NCBI GenBank assembly: GCA_964016885.1
Contig: OZ024742.1
Span: forward strand, 3,136,275-3,200,274
Reading direction: 5' to 3'
DNA from: Eledone cirrhosa
Lineage: Eukaryota; Mollusca; Cephalopoda; Octopoda; Eledonidae
DNA length: 64,000 nucleotides
The translations under genes and the position numbers were made by a program. The notes beneath the pieces were generated by a model that worked only from the letters and a program-made list of their open reading frames with translations, had not been told where the DNA came from and searched no databases. Positions 44,766 through 60,900 of this stretch are shown piece after piece; within the stretch, counting starts at the first letter, position 1, and every line of letters begins with the position of its first letter.

Positions 44766-47650
44766 CACACTACACTATAGTATTAACACACTACACTATA
44801 GTATTAACACACAACACTATACTATTAACACACTACACTATATTATATCACACTACACTATTGTATTAACACACTACACTATAGTATTAACACACTACAC
44901 TATAGTATTAACCCACTACACTGTGGTATAACACACTACACTATAATATTATCACACTACGCTTTAGTATTAACATACTAAACTATAGTATTAACACACT
45001 ACACTATAGGTATTAACATACTACACTATAGCATTAAAACACAGCACTATAGTATTAACACACTACACTATAGTATTAACACACAACACTATAATATTAA
45101 CACACTAAACTATAGTATTAACATTCTACATTGTAGTATAACACACTACACTATAGTATTAACACACTACACTATAGTATTAACACACTATACTACAGTA
45201 TTAACACACTTCACTATTTTATTAACACACAACATTATTGTATTAACACTCTATACTACAGTATTAACACACTACACTAAAGTATTAACACACAGCACTA
45301 TAATATTAACACACTACATTATCGTATTACACTCTACACTATAGTATTAACACACTACACTACAGTGTAACACACTACACTATAGTATTAACAAACTACA
45401 CTATAGATTTAACACAAAACTATAGTATGAAAACATTACACTATAGTATTAACACAGCACTATAATATTAACACTCTATACTATAGTATTAACACACTAC
45501 ACTATAGTATTAACACACTACACTTTAGTCTAAAACACTACACTATAGTATTAACACACTATACTACAGTATTAACACACTACACTATTGTATTAACACA
45601 CAACACTATAGTATTAACACACTACATTATAGTATAACACACTACACTATAGTTTTAACACACTACATTAGAGTATAACACACTACATTATAGTATAACA
45701 CACTACTATAGTATTAACACACTACCTTGTTGTATGAACACGCTACACTATTATATTAACACGCTGCACTATTATATTAACACACTACATTATAGTATGA
45801 ACACACTACACTACAGTATTAACACACTACACTATAGTATTAACACACTATACAACCGTATTAACAGACTACACTATAGTATTAACACACAACACTATAG
45901 TATTAACACACTACATTATAGTATGACACACTACACTATAGTTTTAAAACACTACATTATAGTATTAACACACATCACTATAGTGTTAACACACTTGACC
46001 ACAGTATAGCACACTACCCTATTGTTTTACCACACTAAACTATAGTATTAACACAACACTATAGTATAACACAATACAATATAGTATTAACAGACTACAC
46101 TATTGTATTAACACACATCACTATAGTATTAACACACTACATTATAGTATAACACACTACACTATAGTATTATCACACTACACTATAGTATAACACACTC
46201 CACTATAGTATTAACACACTACACTATAGTATTAACACACTATACTATAGTATTAACATAAAATTATAGTATGAACACATTACACTATAGTATTAATACA
46301 GCACTATAGTATTAACACACTACAATATAGTATTAACACACTACATTACAGTGTTAACACACTACAATATAGTATTAACACACTATACTACAGTATTAAC
46401 ACACTACACTATTGTATTAACACACAACACTATAGTATTAACACACTACACTATAGTATTAACACACAACACTATAGTATTAACACACTACACTATAGTA
46501 TTAACACACTACACTACAGTATTAACACTGTACACTATAGTATTAACACACTATACTACGGTATTAACACAATAAACTATAGTATTAACACACACCACTA
46601 TAGTATTAACACATTTCACCACAGTATAACACAATACACTATCGTATTTATACACTAAATGATATTATAACACACTACACTATAGTAATAACACACAACA
46701 CTATAGTATTAACACACCACACTATAGTATAACACACAACACTATAGTATTAACACACAACACTATAGTATTAACATACCACACTATAGTATAACACACT
46801 ACACTATAGTATATCACACAACACTATAGTATTAACACACCACACTATAGTATAACACACTACACTATAGTATTAACACACTACACTATAGTATAACACA
46901 CTTCACTATAGTATCAACACACTATAATATAATATTAACACACTACACTATAGTATTAACACACTACACCATATTATTAACACACTACACTATAGTATTA
47001 ACATTCTACATTATAGTATAACACACTACACTATAGTATTAACACACTACACTATAGTATTAACACACTACCCTATAGTATAACACACTACACTATAGTA
47101 TTAACACACTACACTATAGTATTAACACACTATACTACAGTATTAACACACTACACTATAGTATTAAAACACAGCACTATAGTATTAACACACAACACTA
47201 TAGTATTAACACACTACACTATATTATATCGCACTACACTATTGTATTAACACACTACACTATAGAATTAACACACTACACTATAGTATTAACACACTAC
47301 ACTGTAGTATAACACACTACACTATAATATTAACACACTACATTATAGTATTAACACACTACATTATAGTATTACACACTACACTATAGTATTATCACAC
47401 TACACTATAGTATTAACACACAACACTATAGTAATAACACACTACACTATAGTATAACACACTACGCTTTAGTATTAACACACTAAACTATAGCATTAAC
47501 ACACTACACTATAGGTATTAACACACTACACTATAGTATTAAAACACAGCACTATAGTATTAACACACTACACTATAGTATTAACACACAACACTATATT
47601 ATTAACACACTACACTATAGTATTAACATTCTACATTATAGTATAACACA
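44766..47650. repeat. 3,037-bp-type HOR unit, copy 2 of a pair (about 2.88 kb)
   Basis: Head-to-tail copy of 41729-44765 without the 161-bp duplication, hence shorter. Shared private variants include CTATTTTATTAAC (~45213), CTATACAACCGTATT (~45850) and AACACTTGACCACAG (~45992). Small private changes, for example TAGTATATCACAC near 46812, separate the copies. Confidence 0.85.
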
Positions 47651-50600
47651 CTACACTATAGTATTAACACACTATACTATAGTATTAACACACTACACTA
47701 TAGTATAACACACTACACTATAGTATTAACACACTACACTATAGTATTAACACACTATACTACAGTATTAACATACTACACTATAGTATTAACACTCAGC
47801 ACTATAGTATTAACACACTACATTATCGTATTACACTCTACACTATAGTATTAACACTACACTACAGTGTAACACACTACACTATAGTATTAACACACTA
47901 CACTATAGATTTAACACAAAACTATAGTATGAAAACATTACACTATAGTATTAACACAGCACTATAATATTAACACTCTATACTATGGTATTAACAAACT
48001 ACACTATAGTATTAACACACTACACTATAGTATTAACACACTACACTATAGTATAACACACTACACTATAGTATAAACACACTACACTATAGTATTAACA
48101 CACTATACTACAGTATTAACACACTTCACTATTGTATTAACACACAACATTATTGTATTAACACTCTATACTATAGTATTAACACACTACACTATAGTAT
48201 TAACACACAACACTATAATATTAACACACTACATTATCGTATTACACTCTACACTATAGTATTAACACACTACACTATAGTGTAACACACTACACTATAG
48301 TATTAACACACTACACTATAGATTTAACACAAAACTATAGTATGAAAACATTACACTATAGTATTACCACAGCACTATAATATTAACACTCTATACTATA
48401 GTATTAACACACTACACTATAGTATTAACACACTACACTATTGTATAACACACTACACTATAGTATTAACACACTCTACTACAGTATTAACACACTACAC
48501 TATTGTATTAACACACTACACTATTGTATTAACATTCTACATTGTAGTATAACACACTACACTATAGTATTAACACACTACACTATAGATTTAACATAAA
48601 ACTATAGTATGAAAACATTACACTATAGTATTAACACAGCACTATAATATTAACACTCTATACTATAGTATTAACACACTACACTATAGTATTAACACAC
48701 TACACTATAGTATTAAAACACAGCACTATAGTATTAACACACTACAATTTAGTATTAACACACAAAACTATATTATTAACACTCTACACTATAGTATTAA
48801 CATTCTACATTGTAGTATTACACACTACACTATAGTATTAACACACTACACTATAGTATTAACACACTACACTATAGTATAACACACTACACTATAGTAT
48901 TAACGCACTACACTATAGTATTAACACACTATACTACATTATTAACACACTTCACTATTTTATTAACACACAACATTATTGTATTAACACTCTATACTAC
49001 AGTATTAACACACTACACTATAGTATTAACACACAACACTATAATATTAACACACTACACTACAGTGTAACACACTACACTATAGTATTAACACACTATA
49101 CTATAGATTTAACACAAAACTATAGTATGAAAACATTACACTATAGTATTAACACAGCACTATAATATTAACACTCTATACTATAGTATTAACACACAAC
49201 ACTATAGTATTAACACACTACACTATAGTATAACACGCTACACTATAGTATTAACACACTATACTACAGTATTAACACACTACACTATTGTATTAACACA
49301 CAACACTATAGTATTAACACACTACATTATAGTATAACGCACTACACTATAGTTTTAACACACTACATTAGAGTATAACACACTACATTATAGTATAACA
49401 CACTACTCTAGTATTAACACACTACCTTGTTGTATGAACACGCTACACTATTATATTAATACGCTGCACTATTATATTAACACACTAAATTATAGTATTA
49501 ACACACTACACTACAGTATTAACACACTACACTATAGTATTAACACACTATACAACCGTATTAACAGACTACACTATAGTATTAACACACAAAACTATAG
49601 TATTAACACACTACATTATAGTATGACACACTACACTATAGTTTTAAAACAATACATTATAGTATTAACACACATCACTATAGTGTTAACACACTTCACC
49701 ACAGTATAGCACACTACACTATTGTTTTACCACACTAAACTATAGTATTAACACAACACTATAGTATAACACAATACAATATAGTATTAACAGACTACAC
49801 TATAGTATTAACACACTACACTCTAGTATTAACACACTACACTGCAGTGTTAACACACTACAATATAGTATTAACACACTATACTACAGTATTAACACAC
49901 TACACTATTGTATTAACACACATCACTATAGTATGAACACACTACATTATAGTATAACACACTACACTAGAGTATTATCACACTACACTATAGTATAACA
50001 CACTCCACTATAGTATTAACACACTACACTATTGTATTAACACACAACACTATAGTATTAACACACTACATTATATTATAACACACTACACTATAGTTTT
50101 AACACACTACATTAGAGTATAACACATTACATTATAGTATAACACACTACTATTGTATTAACACACTACCTTGTTGTATGTACACGCTACACTATTATAT
50201 TAACACACTACATTATAGTATTAACACACTACACTACAGTATTAACACACTACACTATAGTATTAACACACTATACTACAGTATTAACAGACTACACTAT
50301 AGTATTAACACACTACATTATAGTATAACACACTACACTATAGTTTTAACACACTACATTATAGTATTAACACACATCACTATAGTATTAACACACTTCA
50401 CCACAGTATAGCACACTACACTATTGTGTTACCACACTAAACTATAGTATTAACGCAACACTATAGTATAACACAATACAATATAGTATTAACACACTAC
50501 ACTATAGTATTAACACACTACACTATAGTATTAACACACTACACTATAGTATTAACACAAAACCATAGTATGAACACATTACACTATAGTATTAATACAG

Positions 50601-52546
50601 CACTATAGTATTAACACACTACACTATAGTATTAACACACTACACTACAGTGTTAACAAACAACAATATAGTATTAACACACTATACTACAGTATTAACA
50701 CACTACACTATTGTATTAACACACAACACTATAGTATTAACACACTACACTATAGTATTAACACACAGCACTATAGTATTAACACACTACACTATATTAT
50801 TAACACACTATACTACAGTATTAACACATTAAACTATAATATTAACACACTACACTATAGTATTAACACACATCACTATAGTATTAACACATTTCACCAC
50901 AGTATAACACAATACACTATCGTATTAATACACTAAACTATAGTATAACACACTACACTATAGTAATAACACACAACACTATAGTATTAACACACCACAC
51001 TATAGTATAACATACCACACTATAGTATAACACACTACACTATAGTATTAACACACTACACTATATTATTAACACACTACACTATAGTATTAACACACTA
51101 CACTATAGTATTAACATACTACACTATATTATGAACACACTACACTGTAGTATAACACACTACACTATAATATTAACACACTACGCTTTAGTATTAACAC
51201 ACTAAACTATAGTATTAACACACTACACTATAGGTATTAACACACTACACTATAGTATTAAAACACAGCACTATAGTATTAACACACTACACTATAGTAT
51301 TAACACACAACACTATATTATTAACACACTACACTATAGTATTAACATTCTACATTGTAGTATAACACACTACACTATAGTATTAACACACTACACTATA
51401 GTATTAACACACTACACTATAGTATAACACACTACACTATAGTATTAACACACTACACTATAGTATTAACACACTATACTACAGTATTAACACACTTCAC
51501 TATTTTATTAACACACAGCATTATTGTATTAACACTCTATACTACATTATTAACACACTACACTATAGTATTAACACGCAGCACTATAATATTAACACAC
51601 TACATTATCGTATTACACTCTACACTATAGTATTAACACACTACACTACAGTGTAACACACTACACTATAGTATTAACACACTACACTATAGATTTAACA
51701 CAAAACTATAGTATGAAAACATTACACTATAGTATTAACACAGCACTATAATATTAACACTCTATACTATAGTATTAACACACAACACTATAGTATTAAC
51801 ACACTACACTATAGTATAACACGTTACACTATAGTATTAACACAATATACTACAGTATTAAAACACTACACTATTGTATTAACACACAACACTATAGTAT
51901 TAACACACTACATTATAGTATAACACACTACACTATAGTTTTAACACACTACATTAGAGTATAACACACTACATTATAGTATAACACACTACTATAGTAT
52001 TAACACATTACCTTGTTGTATGAACACGCTACACTATTATATTAACACACTACATTATAGTATTAACACACTACACTACAGTATTAACACACTACACTAT
52101 AGTATTAACACACTATACTACCGTATTAACAGACTACACTATAGTATTAACACACAACACTATAGTATTAACACACTACATTATAGTATGACACACAACA
52201 CTATAGTTTTAAAACACTACATTATAGTATTAACACACATCACTATAGTGTTAACACACTTCACCACAGTATAGCACACTACACTATTGAGTTACCACAC
52301 TAAACTATAGTATTAACACAAAACTATAGTATAACACAATACAATATAGTATTAACAGACTACACTATAGTATTAACACACTACACTGCAGTGTTAACAC
52401 ACTACAATATAGTATTAACACACTATACTACAGTATTAACACACTACACTATTGTATTAACACACATCACTATAGTTTTAACACACTACATTATAGTATA
52501 ACACACTACACTATAGTATTATCACACTACACTATAGTATAACACA
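47651..52546. repeat. Right-domain block with shortened units
   Basis: The ATAGATTTAAC / TATGAAAACATTAC series occurs at ~47.9, ~48.3, ~48.6, ~49.1 and ~51.7 kb, the first four closer together than in the usual ~2-3-kb period. Tags lie at 49434 (doublet form), 50178 and 52020. The 744-bp gap between the first two marks a large internal deletion or an unequal exchange. The tag at 50178 reads TATGTACACG instead of TATGAACACG. No gene is present. Confidence 0.78.
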
Positions 52547-53210
52547 CGCCACTATAGTATTAACACACTACACTATAGTATTAACACACTATACTATAGT
52601 ATTAACATAAAATTATAGTATGAACACATTACACTATAGTATTAATATAGCACTATAGTATTAACAGACTACACTATAGTATTAACACACTACATTGCAG
52701 TGTTAACACACTACAATATAGTATTAACACACTATACTACAGTATTAACACACTACACTATTGTATTAACACACAACACTATAATATTAACACACTACAC
52801 TATAGTATTAACACACAACACTATAGTATTAACACACTACACTCTAGTATTAACACACTACACTGCAGTGTTAACACACTACAATATAGTATTAACACAC
52901 TATACTACAGTATTAACACACTACACTATTGTATTAACACACATCACTATAGTTTTAACACACTACATTATAGTATAACACACTACACTATAGTATTATC
53001 ACACTACACTATAGTATAACACACTCCACTATAGTATTAACACACTACACTATAGTATTAACACACTATACTATAGTATTAACATAAAATTATAGTATGA
53101 ACACATTACACTATAGTATTAATACAGCACTATAGTATTAACACACTACACTATAGTATTAACACACTACGTTACAGTGTTAACACACTACAATATAGTA
53201 TTAACACACA
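52350..53210. repeat. 477-bp tandem duplication
   Basis: CTGCAGTGTTAACACACTAC lies at 52386 and 52863, followed in both by CTATACTACAG, CACATCACTATAGTTTTAAC, TATTATCACACTAC, ACATAAAATTATAG and TTAATAcAGCAC-type monomers (52646 has TTAATATAGCAC). The copies diverge near 53210, where ACAACAC replaces ACTATAC. Part of this duplication lies inside the segment repeated 9,051 bp downstream. Confidence 0.78.
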
Positions 53211-54949
53211 ACACTATAGTATTAACACACTACACTATAGTATTAACACACTACACTACAGTATTAACACTGTACACTATAGTATTAACACACTATACTA
53301 CAGTATTAACACACTACACTATAGTATTAACACACAACACTATAGTATTAACACACTACACTATAGTATTAACACACAACACTATAGTATTAACACACTA
53401 CACTATAGTATTAACACACTACACTACAGTATTAACACTGTACACTATAGTATTAACACACTATACTACAGTATTAACACACTAAACTATAGTATTAACA
53501 CACACCACTATAGTATTAACACATTTCACCACAGTATAACACAATACACTATCGTATTTATACACTAAATGATAGTATAACACACTACACTATAGTAATA
53601 ACACACAACACTATAGTATTAACACACCACACTATAGTATAACACACAACACTATAGTATTAACACACAACACTATAGTATTAACATACCACACTATAGT
53701 ATATCACAATACACTATAGTATAACACACAACACTATATTATTAACACACCACACTATAGTATAACACTCTACACTATAGTATTAACACACTACACTATA
53801 GTATAACACACTTCACTATAGTATCAACACACTATAATATAGTATTAACACACTACACTATAGTATTAACACACTACACTATATTATTAACACACTACAC
53901 TATAGTATTAACACACAACACTATAGTATTAACAAACTACACTATATTATATCACACTACACTATTGTATTAACACACTACACTATAGTATTAACACACT
54001 ACACTATAGTATTAACACACTACACTGTAGTATAACACACTACACTATAATATTAACACACTACATTATAGTATAAACACACTACATTATAGTATTACAC
54101 ACTACACTAGAGTATTATCACACTACACTATAGTATTAACACACAACACTATAGTAATAACACACTACACTATAGTATAACACACTACGCTTTAGTATTA
54201 ACACACTAAACTATAGCATTAACACACTACACTATAGGTATTAACACACTACACTATAGTATTAAAACACAGCACTATAGTATTAACACACTACACTATA
54301 GAATTAACACACAACACTATATTATTATCACACTACACTATAGTATTAACATTCTACATTATAGTATAACACACTACCACTATAGTATTAACACACTACA
54401 CTATAGTATTAACACACTACACTATAGTATAACACACTACACTATAGTATTAACACACTACACTATAGTATTAACACACTATACTACAGTATTAACACAC
54501 TACACTATTGTATTAACACACAACATTATTGTATTAACACACTATACTACAGTATTAACATACTACACTAAAGTATTAACACACAACACTATAGTATTAA
54601 CATACTACATTATCGTATTACACTCTACACTATAGTATTAACACACTACACTACAGTGTAACACACTACACTATAGTATTAACACACTACACTATAGATT
54701 TAACACAAAACTATAGTATGAAAACATTACACTATAGTATTAACACAGCCCTATAATATTAACACTCTATACTATGGTATTAACACACTACACTATAGTA
54801 TTAACACACTACACTATAGTATTAACACACTACACTATAGTATTAACACACTACACTATAGTATAACACACTACACTGTAGTATTAACACACTATACTAC
54901 AGTATTAACACACTACACTATTGTATTAACACACAACACTATAGTATTA
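52547..54949. repeat. Segment duplicated 9,051 bp downstream, copy 1
   Basis: It matches 61598-64000 at a constant offset of 9,051 with no difference noticed at the points checked. Shared rare variants are ATTAATATAGCAC (~52645), CTACGTTACAGTG (~53168), CACACTACCACTATAG (~54370, a 22-bp monomer), CACAGCCCTATAAT (~54744) and TAGAATTAACAC (~54300). The match is still perfect where the window ends, so the true length is unknown but at least 2.4 kb. The left limit is at ~52547 / 61598, where one copy has a 20-bp and the other a 21-bp monomer. Confidence 0.9.
53200..53500. repeat. 168-bp (8 x 21) tandem repeat
   Basis: ACTGTACACTATAG recurs at 53269 and 53437, exactly 168 bp apart. The intervening eight monomers are all full 21-mers, so the translation frame is kept. 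This explains the open frame at 53177-53485 (and its copy at 62228-62536), which is satellite, not a gene. Confidence 0.75.
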
Positions 54950-57900
54950 ACACACTACATTATAGTATAACACACTACACTATAGTTTTAACACACTACA
55001 TTAGAGTATAACACACTACATTATAGTATAACACACTACTATTGTATTAACACACTACCTTTTTTAATGAACACGTTACACTATTATATAAACACACTAC
55101 ATTATAGTATTATCACACTACACTACAGTATTAACACACTACACTATAGTATTAACACACTATACTACAGTATTAACAGACTACACTATAGTATTAACAC
55201 ACTACATTATAGTATAAAACACTACACTATAGTTTTAACACACTACATTATAGTATTAACACACATCACTATAGTATTAACACACTTCACCACAGTATAG
55301 CACACTACACTATTGTGTTACCACACTAAACTATAGTATTAACACAACACTATAGTATAACACAATACAATATAGTATGAACACATTACACTATAGTATT
55401 AATACAGCACTATAGTATTAACACACTACACTATAGTATTAACACACTACACTACAGTGTTAACACACTACAATATAGAATTAACACACTATACTACAGT
55501 ATTAACACACTACACTATTGTATTAACACACAACACTATAGTATTAACACACTACACTATAGTATTAACACACAGCACTATAGTATTAACACACTACACT
55601 ATATTATTAACACACTATACTACAGTATTAACACACTAAACTATAGTATTAACACACACCACTATAGTATTAACACACTACATTATAGTATAACACACTA
55701 CACTATAGTATTAACACACTACACTATAGTATTAACACACATCACTATAGTATTAACACATTTCACCACAGTATAACACAATACACTATCGTATTAATAC
55801 ACTAAACTATAGTATAACGCACTACACTATAGTAATAACACACAACACTATAGTATTAACACACCACACTATAGTATAACACACTACACTATAGTATTAA
55901 CACACTACACTATATTATTAACAAACTACACTATAGTATTAACACACTACACTATAGTATTAACACACTACACTATATTATTAACACACTACACTATAGT
56001 ATTAACACACAACACTATACTATTAACACACTACATAATATTATATCACACTACACTATTGTATTAACACACTACACTATAGTATTAACACACTACACTA
56101 TAGTATTAACCCACTACACTGTAGTATAACACACTACACTATAATATTAACACACTACGCTTTAGTATTAACACACTACACTATAGCTATTAACACACTA
56201 CACTATAGTATTAAAACACAGCACTATAGTATTAACACACTATACTATAGTATTAACACACAACACTATATTATTAACACACTACACTATAGTATTAACA
56301 TTCTACATTGTAGTATAACACACTACACTATAGTATTAACACACTACACTATAGTATTAACACACTACACTATAGTATAACACACTACACTATAGTATTA
56401 ACACACTACACTATAGTATTAACACACTATACTACAGTATTAACACACTTCACTATTGTATTAACACACAACATTATTGTATTAACACTCTATACTACAG
56501 TATTAACACACTACACTATAGTATTAACACACAGCACTATAATATTAACACACTACATTATCGTATTACACTCTACACTATAGTATTAACACACTACACT
56601 ACAGTGTAACACACTACACTATAGTATTAACACACTACACTATAGATTTAACACAAATCTATAGTATGAAAACATTACACTATAGTATTAACACAGCAAT
56701 ATAATATTAACAGTCTATACTATAGTATTAACACACTACACTATAGTATTAACACACTACACTATAGTATAACACGCTACACTATAGTATTAACACACTA
56801 TACTACAGTATTAACACACTACACTATTGTATTAACACACAACACTATAGTATTAACATACTACATTATAGTATAACACACTACACTATAGTTTTAACAC
56901 ACTACATTAGAGTATAACACACTACAGTATAGTATAACACACTACTATAGTATTAACACACTACCTTGTTGTATGAACACGCTACACTATTATATTAACA
57001 CACTACATTATAGTATTAACACACTACACTACAGTATTAACACACTACACTATAGTATTAACACACTATACTACCGTATTAACAGACTACACTATAGTAT
57101 TAACACACAACACTATAGTATTAACACACTACATTATAGTATGACACACTACACTATAGTTTTAAAACACTACATTATAGTATTAACACACATCACTATA
57201 GTGTTAACACACTTCACCACAGTATAGCACACTACACTATTGTGTTACCACACTAAACTATAGTATTAACACAACACTATAGTATAACACAATACAATAT
57301 AGTATTAACAGACTACACTATAGTATTAACACACTACACTCTAGTATTAACACACTACACTACAGTGTTAACTCACTACAATATAGTATTAACACACTAT
57401 ACTACAGTATTGACACACTACACTATTGTATTAACACACATCACTATAGTATTAACACACTACATTATAGTATAACACACTACACTATAGTATTATCACA
57501 CTACACTATAGTATAACACACTCCACTATAGTATTAACACACTACTCTATAGTATTTACACACTATACTATAGCATTAACATTCTACATTACAGTGTTAA
57601 CATAAAATTATAGTATGAACACATTACACTATAGTTTTAATACAGCACTATAGTATTAACACACTACACTATAGTATTAACACACTACACTATAGTATTA
57701 ACATTCTACATTACAGTGTTAACACACTACAATATAGTATTAACACACTATACTACAGTATTAACACACTACACTATTGTATTAACACACAACACTATAG
57801 TATTAACACACTACACTATATTATTAACACACTACACTACAGTATTAACACTGTACACTATAGTATTAACACACTATACTACAGTATTAACACACTAAAC

Positions 57901-60900
57901 TATAGTATTAACACACACCACTATAGTATTAACACATTTCACCACAGTATAACACAATACACTATCGTATTTATACACTAAATGATAGTATAACACACTA
58001 CACTATAGTAATAACATACAACACTATAGTATTAACACACCACACTATAGTATAACACACAAAACTATAGTATTAACACACAACACTATAGTATTAACAC
58101 ACCACACTATAGTATAACACACTACACTATAGTACAACACACAACACTATAGTATTAACACATCACACTATAGTATAACACACTACACTATAGTATTAAC
58201 ACACTACACTATAGTATAACACACTTCACTATAGTATCAACACACTATAATATAGTATTAACACACTACACTATAGTATTAACACACTACACTATATTAT
58301 TAACACACTAGACTATAGTATTAACACACTACACTATAGTATTAACACACTCCACTATAGTATTAACACACTACACTGTAGTATAACACACTACACTATA
58401 ATATTAACACACTACATTATAGTATTAACACACTACATTATAGTATTACACACTACACTATAGTATTATCAGACTACACTATAGTATTAACACACAACAC
58501 TATAGTAATAATACACTACACTATAGTATAACACACTACGCTTTAGTATTAACACACTAAACTATAGCATTAACACACTACACTATAGGTATTAACACAC
58601 TACACTATAGTATTAAAACACAGCACTATAGTATTAACACACTACACTATACTATTAACACACAACACTATATTATTAACACACTACACTATAGTATTAA
58701 CATTCTACATTATAGTATAACACACTACACTATAGTATTAACACACTACACTATAGTATTAACACACTACACTATAGTATAACACACTACACTATATTAT
58801 TAACACACTACACTATAGTATTAACACACTATACTACAGTATTAACACACTACACTATTGTATTAACACACAACATTATTGTATTAACACACTATACTAC
58901 AGTATTAACATACTACACTATAGTATTAACACACAACACTATAGTATTAACACACTACATTATCGTATTACACTCTACACTATAGTATTAACACACTACA
59001 CTACAGTGTAACACACTACACTATAATATTAACACACTACACTATAGAATTAACACAAAACTATAGTATGAAAACAGTACATTATAGTATTAACACAGCA
59101 CTATAATATTAACACTCTATACTATGGTATTAACACACTACACTATAGTATTAACACACTACACTATAGTATAACACACTACACTATAGTATTAACACAC
59201 TATACTACAGTATTAACACACTACACTATTGTATTAACACACAACACTATAGTATTAACACACTACATTATAGTATAACACACTACACTATAGTTTTAAC
59301 ACACTACATTAGAGTATAACACACTACATTATAGTATAACACACTACTATAGTATTAACACACTACCTTGTTGTATGAACACGCTACACTATTATATTAA
59401 CACACTACACTATAGTTTTAACACACTACATTATAGTATTAACACACATCACTATAGTATTAACACACTTCACCACAGTATAGCACACTACACTATAGTA
59501 TTAACACACTACACTATAGTATAACACACTACACTCTAGTATTAACACACTACACTATAGTATTAACACACTATACTACAGTATTAATACACTTCACTAT
59601 TGTATTAACACACAACATTATTGTATTAACACTCTATACTACAGTATTAACACACTACACTATAGTATTAACACACAACACTATAATATTAACACACTAC
59701 ATTATCGTATTACACTCTACACTATAGTATTAACACACTACACTACAGTGTAACACACTACACTATAGTATTAACACACTACACTATAGATCTAACACAA
59801 AACTATAGTATGAAAACATTACACTATAGTATTAACACAGCACTATAATATTAACACTCTATACTATAGTATTAACACACTACACTATAGTATTAACACA
59901 CTACACTATAGTATAACACACTACACTATAGTATTAACACACTATACTATAGTATTAACACATTACACTATAATATTAACACACTACACTATAGTATTAA
60001 CACAAAAACACTATAGTATTGACACACTACATTATAGTATAACACACTACACTATAGTATTAAGACACTACACTATAGTATAACACACTACATTATAGTA
60101 TAACACAATACACTATAGTATTAACAAACATCACTATAGTATTAACACACTTCACCACATTATAACACACTACACTATCGTATTAACACACTACACTATA
60201 GTATTAACACACTACATTGTAATATTAACACACTACACTATAGTATTAACACACTATACTATAGTATAACACACTACACTATAGTATTAACACACTACAC
60301 TACTGTATTAACACACTACACTATAGTATTAACACACTATACTACAGTATTAACACACTACACTATAGTATTAACACACTACATTAGAGTATAACACACT
60401 ACATTATAGTATAACACACTACTATAGTATTAACACACTACCTTGTTGTATGAACACGCTACACTATTATATTAACACATTACACTATAGTATTAACACA
60501 CTACACTACAGTATTAACACACTACACTATAGTATTAACACACTATACTACAGTATAAACACACTACACTATAGTATTAACACACAACACTATAGTATTA
60601 ATACACTACATTATAGTATAACACACTACACTATAGTTTTAACACACTACACTATAGTATTAACACACATCACTATAGTATTAACACACTTCACCACATT
60701 ATAGCACACTACACTATTGTATTACCACACTAAACTATAGTATTAACACAACACTATAGTATAACACAATACAATATAGTATTAACACACTACACTATAG
60801 TATTAACACACAACACTATAGTATTAACACACTACACTATAGTATTAAAACACAGCACTATAGTATTAACACACTACACTATAGTATTAACACACAACAC

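Noticed and set aside
18925..60470. CENP-B box in the TTGTTGTATGAACACG tag
   Set aside because: It lacks the TTCG and CGGG core bases of the CENP-B box, so only a position-keeping analogy is possible.
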